Assembly: GCA_023428365.1 (NCBI GenBank)
Contig: JAEYYQ010000334.1
Coordinates: 1-10,111, forward strand
Length of the DNA stretch: 10,111 nucleotides
From: Pseudomonadota bacterium
GTDB lineage: Bacteria > Pseudomonadota > Alphaproteobacteria > Rhizobiales > Hyphomicrobiaceae
Reading direction: 5' to 3'
In this document: in pieces, positions 1 to 6,065 of the stretch
Numbering within the stretch: position 1 is the stretch's first letter
How the letters are laid out: each line of letters starts with the position of its first letter
Made by a program: the position numbers and the translations under genes
Notes under the pieces: model-generated
What the model saw: the letters and a program-made list of their open reading frames with translations, nothing else
The model's database searches: none
What the model was told of the DNA's origin: nothing

Positions 1-1806
1 GGGCGTTACGTCGTCGCCTATAATGGCGAAGTTTATAATCATGCCGACCTCCGCCATCAGCTCGAGCAGGGTGGTCACACGCCGCACTGGCGGGGACATT
101 CCGATACCGAGACGATGGCCGCAGCTTTCGACGCTTGGGGCATCGTTCCGGCTATTCAGCGCATCGTCGGCATGTTCGCTGTCGCGGTCTGGGATCGGCA
201 ACGCCGGACCGTGACGCTTATCCGCGATCGGATGGGCGAAAAGCCACTCTACTACGGCTGGCAGGGTGTCGGTGCGGAAAAATCCTTCCTGTTCGGTTCG
301 GAGTTGAAGGCGCTCCGTAGGCATCCCGCATGCGCGCGCGACGTCAATCGCGACGCTGTCGTGCAACTCATGCGGCATGGGCATGTGGGCGAGGGGAACG
401 CGATTTATGCCGGATTGCATAAGGTTCCAGCCGGATGCGTTGTTGAAGTCTCGCTGGAACATCCCGAGCCAGTTGTCTCTCGGTACTGGTCGGCTGTCGA
501 TGTCGCCACCCGATCGGTGAAGGAACGATCGGGTAGGCGGTCTCCCGATCAAGTCGTAAATGAGCTGGAGGCGCTACTGACCGACGCCGTCGGGCGTCAG
601 ATGATGGCGGATGTTCCGCTCGGTGCGTTCCTGTCGGGTGGTATCGACTCGTCGTTGGTTGTCGCGCTCATGCAGCGGCAGTCGTCGCGGCCGGTTAAAA
701 CCTTCAGCATAGGTTTTCATGAACCGCGCTACAATGAGGCCGAATTTTCGAAACGGGTCGCTGCTCACATTGGCACCGAGCATGTCGAGCTGTACGTCGG
801 CGACAAGGAACTGCGCGATATCGTTCCGCGCCTGACCGAAATGTACGACGAGCCGTTCGCGGATGGGTCGCAGATCCCGACCGTTCTGGTCGCGCAACTG
901 GCGCGTTCGGAAGTGACTGTTGCGTTATCCGGTGACGGTGGCGATGAATTGTTCTGCGGCTACGACCGTTACCGGCAGGGCGCTGGATTGATGCGCTATA
1001 TCCGCGGCGTGCCGCAACCGCTGCGTTCGGCCGCAAGCCGTTTAGCTTGCGCGCTGCCCCGGAGAGTCTGGGATAAGGCGCTGAACCCGTTTCTCGCTGT
1101 TGCTTCCGGAAAGGAGCCGAACGGTCAGCGTCTGCATCGTGTCGCGGATTATGCGCGTAGCCGTTCCGCAGAGGAACTGCACCGTAAGCTCGTGTCCCGC
1201 TGGCGGTCTCCGGAGGAGGTCGTAATTGGTGGGCGGGAGCCGCCTGGGATTCTGGATAGTGCCAATCTAAACGATACCGGGCTCGGCGATGCGGAGCGGA
1301 TGATGATGCTCGATCTGCTGACTTACCTTCCGGACGACATTCTCACCAAAGTCGATCGCGCGACCATGTGGAGTTCACTCGAGTCGCGGGCACCGTTTCT
1401 CGATCATCGCGTCGTCGAGTTCGCGCTGGGTCTTCCGCTCGATATGAAGTGGCGGGATGGTCAGTCGAAATGGGCGCTGCGGCAGGTTCTCTACCGTCAC
1501 GTCCCGCGCGAATTGATCGAGCGTCCCAAGATGGGCTTCGAGGTTCCCATCGCGGCATGGCTGCGCGGCCCGCTGCGGCAATGGGCGGAAGACTACCTTG
1601 CAGCGGAGCGTTTGCAGCGTGAGGGTTTTTTCCATGCACCGCTGTTGCGCCAGATGTGGGACGAGCACCAGTCAGGAGCCTGCAACTGGGGCCCCGCGCT
1701 CTGGAACGTTCTGATGTTCCAATCCTGGCTGGAGAACAGCCGTTCAGGTGATACGCAAGAAGTCATTGACGTGCGGAGCGCCGGATTCGCGAGGCAGGCG
1801 TCGTAA
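1..1806 (+). CDS. asnB: Asparagine synthase (glutamine-hydrolysing)-type amidotransferase, 5' truncated
   Basis: The reading frame is open from base 1 to the TAA at 1804-1806 and gives 601 residues. The N-terminus, with the catalytic Cys2 of class II glutamine amidotransferases, lies outside the window; roughly 65-75 residues are missing. The visible part of the glutaminase domain has NGEVYNH (residues 9-15), HSDTE (about 33-37) and the loop DRMGEKPLYYG (about 76-86). The synthetase domain follows, with the PPi-loop SGGIDSS at about 212-218, then SGDGGDELFCGY and a C-terminal KMGFEVP motif. The family transfers glutamine-derived ammonia to an adenylated carboxylate. Homologues in polysaccharide loci often amidate a sugar acid or serve the polymer rather than make free asparagine. 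The glycosyltransferase, UDP-xylose synthase and sugar transferase next door favour that role here, but this is inference. The gene converges on the glycosyltransferase gene with no spacer and no terminator between the stops. Confidence 0.93.
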   Translation, partial: GRYVVAYNGEVYNHADLRHQLEQGGHTPHWRGHSDTETMAAAFDAWGIVPAIQRIVGMFAVAVWDRQRRTVTLIRDRMGEKPLYYGWQGVGAEKSFLFGSELKALRRHPACARDVNRDAVVQLMRHGHVGEGNAIYAGLHKVPAGCVVEVSLEHPEPVVSRYWSAVDVATRSVKERSGRRSPDQVVNELEALLTDAVGRQMMADVPLGAFLSGGIDSSLVVALMQRQSSRPVKTFSIGFHEPRYNEAEFSKRVAAHIGTEHVELYVGDKELRDIVPRLTEMYDEPFADGSQIPTVLVAQLARSEVTVALSGDGGDELFCGYDRYRQGAGLMRYIRGVPQPLRSAASRLACALPRRVWDKALNPFLAVASGKEPNGQRLHRVADYARSRSAEELHRKLVSRWRSPEEVVIGGREPPGILDSANLNDTGLGDAERMMMLDLLTYLPDDILTKVDRATMWSSLESRAPFLDHRVVEFALGLPLDMKWRDGQSKWALRQVLYRHVPRELIERPKMGFEVPIAAWLRGPLRQWAEDYLAAERLQREGFFHAPLLRQMWDEHQSGACNWGPALWNVLMFQSWLENSRSGDTQEVIDVRSAGFARQAS

Positions 1807-2901
1807 TCAGCGTGCGCCAATCAACGCGCATTGGATGTGTTTCAACAGATCGTCGACGCGGGCGGTAAAGTGCGTCTGATCGAACCGTTCCGTGCCGCCG
1901 TAAGCGTGCCGACCTCGGCTCAATGATGTGATCAACGCATCCGCCAGCTCATCCGGATTGTCGGGATCAATCAGCAAGCCGATCTCACCATTCGCCAAAG
2001 CATCGACACTGCCATCGCGATTGCCGCCGATCACCGGAAGGCCTGTCGCAGCAGCCTCCAGAAAGACAATGCCGAAACCCTCGCCGGTACTTGGCATCGC
2101 GAACACATCGGCGAGGCGGTAGTATGCGATGAGCGCCTCGTCGGGAACGCGCCCGGCAAATACGACGTGTTCCGAGACTCCTGATTGCTGAGTAAGTTGC
2201 TCCAGCCGCGACCGGTCGTCTCCGTCCCCGACGATGAGATACGCCGCATTTGGATGAACGCGCAGGACCGCAGGTAGCGCTGCGATGATCTTGTCGTGCC
2301 CCTTATAGCGTTCCTCCGCACTGAGGCGGGAGACGGTGAGGATGATCATCCTACCGTCCAGTCCGTGTTGCTGCATGAGGGGTAGCGGCTTAGGCCCCGG
2401 CACGAAACGAGGATGGTAGGTGTTGGGAAGGATCTTGTTGCGGGACGGATCGACGCCCGACCAGTCGAGAAACCGGTCACGAGTGTAACGGCTAACTGAC
2501 GTTATGAGATCGGCGTGCCGTACGGCCATATAAATCGCGCGACTGGGGCGGACCCAAGCCTCGACGCCGTGAAGCTGCAACCAAAGCGGAGCGCGGCAGA
2601 GGCGCGCGACAAGAACGGCAAGCGGCATGTGGTAGAGGTGCCCACAGAAGACGGCATCGTACCGTTGCCGCGAGAGTGCGAGGCGCATAGCGGCCAGGGA
2701 GTAGGCGGTCCGTGCCGACACGGGCGCGTGCTGCTGGATTTTCTCGGGCAGCGTCGTGGCGTCAGGTTCGGCGTGACGTGGCAGGCAGACAATGCGGCTC
2801 GTTTTCGAAGATGCGGAGAGCGCCGTCAGCAAGTCGCGATTGTACTGAGCTATCCCGCCGTGTCCGCCGAAAGCGTCCGAAACCAGCGCGAGGATTCGCA
2901 C
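1807..2901 (-). CDS. Glycosyltransferase family 4 (GT-B fold)
   Basis: This 364-residue protein has the usual length for a retaining GT4 enzyme, which transfers a sugar from a nucleotide donor to a growing lipid-linked glycan at the cytoplasmic face. The N-terminal Rossmann domain opens MRILALVSDAFGGHGGIAQY, with the acceptor-side glycine-rich loop near residues 12-16. The C-terminal donor-binding domain has SRLSAEERYKGHD (191-203, with the phosphate-contacting R192 and K200), GDGDD (225-229) and an EX7E motif (E274, E282) in GEGFGIVFLEA. No signal peptide or transmembrane helix is visible. The start is GTG, chosen because the fold begins there. No Shine-Dalgarno sequence precedes it; an 8-bp hairpin stands 7 nt upstream instead. 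The gene lies 83 nt downstream of the UDP-xylose synthase gene on the same strand, so co-transcription is likely. Donor and acceptor sugars cannot be read from the sequence; UDP-xylose is a reasonable guess from context only. Confidence 0.93.
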   Translation of the reverse strand: MRILALVSDAFGGHGGIAQYNRDLLTALSASSKTSRIVCLPRHAEPDATTLPEKIQQHAPVSARTAYSLAAMRLALSRQRYDAVFCGHLYHMPLAVLVARLCRAPLWLQLHGVEAWVRPSRAIYMAVRHADLITSVSRYTRDRFLDWSGVDPSRNKILPNTYHPRFVPGPKPLPLMQQHGLDGRMIILTVSRLSAEERYKGHDKIIAALPAVLRVHPNAAYLIVGDGDDRSRLEQLTQQSGVSEHVVFAGRVPDEALIAYYRLADVFAMPSTGEGFGIVFLEAAATGLPVIGGNRDGSVDALANGEIGLLIDPDNPDELADALITSLSRGRHAYGGTERFDQTHFTARVDDLLKHIQCALIGAR

Positions 2902-2908
2902 GTCACAA

Positions 2909-2939
2909 CGGGCGCAGCGATTGCGCCCGACGGCGCAAT
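2909..2939 (-). promoter_or_regulatory. Two overlapping, mutually exclusive hairpins before the GT4 start
   Basis: Read on the minus strand, the 5' hairpin pairs ATTGCGCC (2939-2932) with GGCGCAAT (2927-2920) around a GTCG loop, 8 bp and perfect. The 3' hairpin pairs CGGGCGCA (2929-2922) with TGCGCCCG (2916-2909) around a 5-nt loop, also 8 bp and perfect, and ends 7 nt before the GTG start. They share bases 2922-2929 in whole or part, so both cannot form together. No T-run follows, so this is not an ordinary terminator. It could tune initiation at a start that lacks a Shine-Dalgarno sequence, or it could be a GCGCC-rich intergenic repeat. Confidence 0.4.
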
Positions 2940-2984
2940 ACGTGCGTTTGATGATGTGGACGGAGTACCGGCACTGCGCAGGGG

Positions 2985-4004
2985 CTAGGCTGTTTCGGCG
3001 AGGACTGTCGGCTTTCCGAGCAGCTTATCGAAGTAGTCGATGGTCTGCTGAAGTCCGTCTCGCAATGCGATCGTCGGGGTCCAGTCCAGATGCTGCTGTG
3101 CCACGCTGATGTCGGGTCGGCGCTGCTTCGGATCGTCCTGCGGCAATGGCAGGTACACGATGCGCGACTTCGAGCCGGTCAGTTCAACGGCGAGTTCCGC
3201 GAGCTGCTTGATCGTGAACTCACCTGGATTGCCGAGGTTTACCGGCCCCGTGAGATCCTTCGGCGCTGCCATCAGGCGTAGAAACCCTTCGACCAGAACA
3301 TCGACATAGCAGAATGATCGCGTTTGGGTGCCATCGCCGTAAATGGTGATGGGTTCGCCCTTGAGCGCTTGCACAACGAAGTTCGAAACGACGCGCCCGT
3401 CGTTGGGGTGCATGCGCGGACCGTAGGTATTGAAGATCCGCGCCACCTTGATGTCGATGCGGTGCTGGCGGTGATAGTCGAAGAACAGTGTCTCGGCGCA
3501 CCGTTTGCCTTCGTCATAGCAGGCGCGCGGGCCGATCGGATTGACGTTGCCCCAGTAGTCCTCACTCTGCGGATGGACGGCCGGATCGCCATAGACTTCC
3601 GACGTCGAAGCTTGAAAGATGCGGCAGCGCAGCCGCTTGGCCAAGCCAAGCATGTTGATCGCGCCGTAGATGCTGGTCTTCGTCGTCTGCACCGGGTCAT
3701 GCTGATAATGGATCGGCGATGCCGGGCACGCGAGATTATAGATCTCATCGACCTCGACATAGAGCGGCAGCGTCACGTCGTGCCGTATGAATTCGAAATG
3801 CGGATGTCCGAGCAGATGCTCGATGTTCTGTTTCGAGCCGGTGAAGAGATTGTCGACGCAGATGACATTGTGTCCGGCCTGGATCAGCCGATCGCTCAGG
3901 TGCGATCCCAGAAAGCCCGCGCCGCCAGTGACCAAAACCGTCTTGTTCTTCCCGGATCGGGCGCTATCCCGCGATGGGGAGAAATGATTTGAGGGTGCGT
4001 TCAA
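2985..4004 (-). CDS. uxs: UDP-glucuronate decarboxylase (UDP-xylose synthase), extended SDR family
   Basis: The enzyme converts UDP-glucuronate to UDP-xylose and CO2 through a 4-keto intermediate with bound NAD+. From the TTG at 4004 it is 339 residues. It shows the nucleotide-binding TGGAGFLG (residues 26-33), the adenosine-binding aspartate in VDNLFTG (about 50-56), the ASTSEVYG active-site strand (about 132-139) and [11 protein letters not shown], with catalytic Y163 and K167. It also has the UXS-like [12 protein letters not shown] and [11 protein letters not shown] stretches. The CYDEGKR context and NPGEF separate it from UDP-galactose epimerases and dTDP-glucose dehydratases. Unlike animal UXS it has no membrane anchor and should be cytosolic. 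Start choice: the frame has no ATG near the N-terminus. The TTG at 4004 has GGAG 8 nt upstream; an earlier in-frame TTG at 4043 would add 13 residues but has a poor ribosome site. A UDP-glucose dehydrogenase to supply the substrate is not in this window. Confidence 0.92.
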   Translation of the reverse strand: MNAPSNHFSPSRDSARSGKNKTVLVTGGAGFLGSHLSDRLIQAGHNVICVDNLFTGSKQNIEHLLGHPHFEFIRHDVTLPLYVEVDEIYNLACPASPIHYQHDPVQTTKTSIYGAINMLGLAKRLRCRIFQASTSEVYGDPAVHPQSEDYWGNVNPIGPRACYDEGKRCAETLFFDYHRQHRIDIKVARIFNTYGPRMHPNDGRVVSNFVVQALKGEPITIYGDGTQTRSFCYVDVLVEGFLRLMAAPKDLTGPVNLGNPGEFTIKQLAELAVELTGSKSRIVYLPLPQDDPKQRRPDISVAQQHLDWTPTIALRDGLQQTIDYFDKLLGKPTVLAETA

Positions 4005-4183
4005 CTCACGATCTCCAAACTGGTCGGCCAGATTCAGACACAATCTGCCCAGGAATTGCCTAATGCTAGCGGCTGGCTCAAGAAAATGGGTCAGCAGAAT
4101 AACGTAGCATCGAATTTTTTCTCGGAGGCGGGCAAAAAATCCACTCCCTCCGTTCAGGTACCGTAGAAGCGGCTTGATGAACG
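4005..4183. other. Intergenic gap between sugar transferase and UDP-xylose synthase genes
   Basis: These 179 bases hold no convincing gene. There is an AT-only inverted repeat (ATTTTTT at 4114-4120 with AAAAAAT at 4134-4140) and an overlapping 6-bp repeat CGGAGG/CCTCCG (4123-4128, 4147-4152). Neither has the layout of an intrinsic terminator on the minus strand. No clear -35/-10 pair was found for the downstream gene. The gap is long enough for a separate promoter, so whether the two genes share a transcript is open. Confidence 0.4.
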
Positions 4184-4867
4184 TTAGCCGAACAAGCGAC
4201 GATCTCCCGACAGTGTTTGATTGACCGAGCCGTCCTGTGACGGCCGATGTGACAAGAAGGAATGCTCTTCGATGGCGTGTGTTCGCGCCCGATCAATACT
4301 GTTTGTCAGAAGCATGCAAGCCGTTTGAACGAGGATCCGGATATCAAGCGCCAGGGAGGCGTTGCGCACGTACCAGGTGTCCAGGTTTGCCTTCTCGGTG
4401 CTCGAGATGATGCGTCCACCATTGATCTGAGCCCACCCGGTCAATCCGGGGCGCACACGCAGGCGGAGCGGATCGCCTTCGGGCTGATCCTCGCTCAGCA
4501 GCGGGCGAGGGCCGACCAGCGACATGTCGCCTTTGAGGACATTGAAGAGCTGCGGCAGTTCATCGAGCCGCGACGCACGCAGAAAGCTGCCGATGGAGGA
4601 GATCCGCCGGGCCTCCGGAATGCGCCGACCATCGGGTGCGAACGCAGGGCGCATGGTGCGAAATTTGTAGATCACAATCGGGCGGCCGTCGCGCCCAGGG
4701 CGTGCCTGACGAAAGATCAACGGCAAACCAACATCGATGGCGACGAGCAGTGCGGTCAGCAGAATGAACGGTGAAAGCAACAGCGCGCCGACGGCTGCGA
4801 ATGCGATGTCTAGTGCGCGTTTGGAGATCAGATAGCGGGACGACGCATCGCGCATTACGGGTATCAC
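4184..4867 (-). CDS. Bacterial sugar transferase (monotopic undecaprenyl-phosphate phosphoglycosyl transferase)
   Basis: The family moves a phospho-sugar from a UDP-sugar onto undecaprenyl phosphate, the first committed step of many exopolysaccharide and O-antigen repeat units, at the inner face of the inner membrane. The 227 residues are close to the small catalytic-domain-only type (PglC/ExoY-like), not the long WcaJ/WbaP type with extra membrane helices. Features in order: [19 protein letters not shown], starting the single re-entrant hydrophobic segment (about 16-45); [20 protein letters not shown] (about 53-72); the catalytic Asp-Glu pair D102-E103 in [19 protein letters not shown] (112-122); and [12 protein letters not shown] (139-150). 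The tail of about 35 residues after the core is polar and not recognised. The start is GTG; an ATG four codons in (4855) is an alternative, and neither has a good ribosome site. It is the most upstream of the three minus-strand polysaccharide genes. Confidence 0.93.
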   Translation of the reverse strand: MIPVMRDASSRYLISKRALDIAFAAVGALLLSPFILLTALLVAIDVGLPLIFRQARPGRDGRPIVIYKFRTMRPAFAPDGRRIPEARRISSIGSFLRASRLDELPQLFNVLKGDMSLVGPRPLLSEDQPEGDPLRLRVRPGLTGWAQINGGRIISSTEKANLDTWYVRNASLALDIRILVQTACMLLTNSIDRARTHAIEEHSFLSHRPSQDGSVNQTLSGDRRLFG

Positions 4868-5176
4868 ACGCTCACAAGGAACGCGGAGTCAGGACGCGTC
4901 AAACAACACTGGAAAGTCATGCCCCCGCTGACGGTTTATGACTAACATGGTTTACAGCGGTGTCAACGGATTGCGCAGTGTTGAGCATTTCTGGTTCGTG
5001 CGAGGTGGTATGCACCGAGCGCTCTGCGCTGTTGTGATCGGTACGTGGCGAACGACATCGCCTCCTGGGGCCTTCACAAATGCGCGCTGAGCGTGTGCTT
5101 CCTAGGTCGAGAGACTCACGGTGCAAAGCTTTGTGGTGCCAAAAAACAACAAGTCCAGCGCAATTACTCTGCTGTC
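4868..5176. other. Intergenic region upstream of the tandem RNA-like units
   Basis: No credible protein gene is seen here; short open frames have no recognisable sequence or good ribosome sites. Apart from the candidate promoter near 4939-4966, the clearest item is the 10-nt perfect palindrome CAAAGCTTTG at 5124-5133. It sits 43 nt before the first conserved RNA-like unit, where an activator or repressor site could lie. Confidence 0.5.
4939..4966 (-). promoter_or_regulatory. Candidate sigma-70-type promoter for the sugar transferase gene
   Basis: On the minus strand a perfect TTGACA (4966-4961) is followed after 16 nt by TAGTCA (4944-4939), a weak -10 match. It would start transcription near 4932, about 65 nt before the GTG start at 4867. 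The -35 match and position are good; the -10 is poor, so this is tentative. Confidence 0.35.
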
Positions 5177-5288
5177 GGAACGAATTTCAAGTGGCCGTGT
5201 TCTATCGCTGTCTTCCGGTCGCGCCCCCCAATCGATCGGTGGTTCAAGGGGTGTCTCCTCGGCAAAGCCGGCGGGGCATCCCTTTTTG
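5177..5288 (+). ncRNA. Putative small RNA A, first of a tandem pair
   Basis: This unit of about 112 nt aligns along its whole length with a second copy at 5400-5512. Both start GGAAC, the first 44 positions align without gaps at 29 identities, and both share TCGATCGGTGGTT (here 5232-5244). It ends in a terminator-like hairpin. Three pairs of that hairpin are G-U in a + strand RNA and would be A-C mismatches in a minus strand RNA, which argues for + strand transcription. Neither flanking gene is on this strand, so the terminator serves no protein gene in the window. A TACTCT at 5165-5170 could be a -10 element, with no clear -35. The exact 5' end is unknown. I cannot assign an RNA family; tandem small RNAs of this size occur in alphaproteobacteria (AbcR/alpha-r15, suhB/alpha-r14, CcsR). 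Confidence 0.6.
5246..5288 (+). terminator. Intrinsic terminator of putative small RNA A
   Basis: Bases 5246-5257 pair with 5273-5284 (12 bp, three of them G-U). After a C-C mismatch an inner stem of up to 5 bp (5259-5263 with 5267-5271) closes an AAA loop. A TTTTT run (5283-5287) follows and partly joins the stem. The T-run exists only in the + direction. Confidence 0.75.
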
Positions 5289-5399
5289 TTTACGCGGCTC
5301 ACTTGTGGTTAAGCCGGTGACGAAAGCGGTGTGCCAGTGCAGCATTTGTGGCCAAATTATCACGAATGCAACTTATGATTGAGGTGCATCGTCCGCCTA

Positions 5400-5512
5400 G
5401 GAACTAATTCGAGGTGGGTACGTTTCGTCGCTGGCCACTGGTCATTGCCCCCTAACCTCGATCGGTGGTTTGAGGGTGCCTCTAGGTCTCCCCCCGACGA
5501 GGCACCCTTTTC
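5400..5512 (+). ncRNA. Putative small RNA B, second of a tandem pair
   Basis: This is the paralogue of the unit at 5177-5288, 223 nt downstream of it. It has the same GGAAC opening, the same 13-nt core (here 5458-5470), the same C-run before the core (CCCCC at 5448-5452) and a 3' hairpin at the same relative place. The loop of the terminal hairpin shows TCCCCCC (5489-5495), able to pair with G-rich ribosome-binding sites. The terminal stems of A and B differ in sequence yet both fold, which suggests the structure is kept by selection. A TATGAT at 5374-5379 is a possible -10 and would place the 5' end near 5386, somewhat before the conserved block. No downstream + strand gene uses the terminator, since the next gene lies antisense. 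Confidence 0.6.
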
Positions 5513-5514
5513 TC
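5473..5514 (+). terminator. Intrinsic terminator of putative small RNA B
   Basis: AGGGTGCCTC (5473-5482) pairs perfectly over 10 bp with GAGGCACCCT (5499-5508). A short inner stem GTC/GAC (5486-5488, 5496-5498) beyond a 3-nt bulge closes a 7-nt C-rich loop. The T-run TTTTC follows at 5508-5512, with another T-rich stretch after it. In the minus direction the stem is followed by CAAACC, so it would not work as a classical terminator for the cyclic-nucleotide-binding gene. Confidence 0.8.
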
Positions 5515-5561
5515 GTTTTCTGACGATCGCCGGGGCCGCTTGCACACGGGCCTATAGACTG

Positions 5562-6008
5562 TCAGCGCGCCCGGGCTGCTGCGAGCTTCTCGTTCGCGAG
5601 TTCGAGCCGATCGCTGAGTTCGCGGATGATGGCCATCGACAGCTGAGGGACCTGCTGGACGATGTGCAGGAAGGTCATCTTGTCGATCCGCAGCGCCTGC
5701 ACGTCGCTGTGTGCGACGATCCGAGCTGTCCGCGGCTTGTCGCACAGCACGCCCATTTCACCGATCAGTTCGGTTACACCCAGGCGGGCGAGGAGAACGT
5801 TGGCGGCGTTTGTCACTCTGATAACGTCGACCTCGCCTTCCAGGATAATGTAGACCGCGTCCGATACGGCATCCTGATCGAAGAGAACCTCGTCCTTCTT
5901 GTAGGTGATGCGCTGACCGGCGAACGCCATCAGCTTGAGCTTGCTGATTTCCATGTCCCGAAACATCGGGATTTGCTGAAGCGTCCTGATCTCGTCTTCT
6001 ATCGACAC
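5562..6008 (-). CDS. Stand-alone cyclic-nucleotide-binding domain protein
   Basis: This is a 148-residue protein that is almost entirely one cNMP-binding beta-roll. N-terminal helix: LQQIPMFRDMEISKLKLMAF (10-29). Beta-roll: about 33-110, with YIILEGEVDV (53-62) and the phosphate-binding cassette LIGEMGVLCDKPRTARIVA (81-99). The cassette keeps the ligand-contacting glutamate (E84) and arginine (R93) in a PRTA motif, so binding of cAMP or cGMP is plausible. The C-terminal helix RELSDRLELANEKLAAARAR (129-148) is amphipathic and may dimerise. There is no DNA-binding helix-turn-helix, no kinase and no membrane segment, so it is not a Crp-type regulator. The start is GTG, with a weak GA-rich ribosome site. 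The gene lies 57 nt after the ABC gene on the same strand. I infer that it senses a cyclic nucleotide or is a regulatory partner of the transporter; no direct evidence shows this. Confidence 0.9.
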   Translation of the reverse strand: MSIEDEIRTLQQIPMFRDMEISKLKLMAFAGQRITYKKDEVLFDQDAVSDAVYIILEGEVDVIRVTNAANVLLARLGVTELIGEMGVLCDKPRTARIVAHSDVQALRIDKMTFLHIVQQVPQLSMAIIRELSDRLELANEKLAAARAR

Positions 6009-6028
6009 AACGTCACTCTCATCCTTGA

Positions 6029-6057
6029 TTGGCTTGGCAGGCTGCGACCCCAGCCAA
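6029..6057 (-). other. Intercistronic hairpin between ABC and cyclic-nucleotide-binding genes
   Basis: TTGGCT (6029-6034) and AGCCAA (6052-6057) form a 6-bp inverted repeat around 17 nt in the gap between the two minus-strand genes. No T-run follows, so it should not stop transcription. It might affect mRNA processing, or be chance. Confidence 0.25.
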
Positions 6058-6065
6058 CTTTGATC

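Noticed and set aside
3324..3992. Plus-strand open frame of 222 codons within the UDP-xylose synthase gene
   Set aside because: It mirrors the codon pattern of the real gene on the other strand and has no family features.
4114..4152. AT-rich inverted repeat and a GGAGG/CCTCC repeat as a possible terminator after the sugar transferase gene
   Set aside because: The stem is AT-only or has a long loop, and no T-run follows a GC-rich stem in the direction of transcription.
5045..5382. Short + strand open frames over small RNA A
   Set aside because: They have no ribosome site and no recognisable protein sequence, and they run through a strong hairpin and T-run.
5562..6008. Crp/Fnr-type transcription regulator
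   Set aside because: The protein ends after the beta-roll and one helix, with no helix-turn-helix DNA-binding domain.
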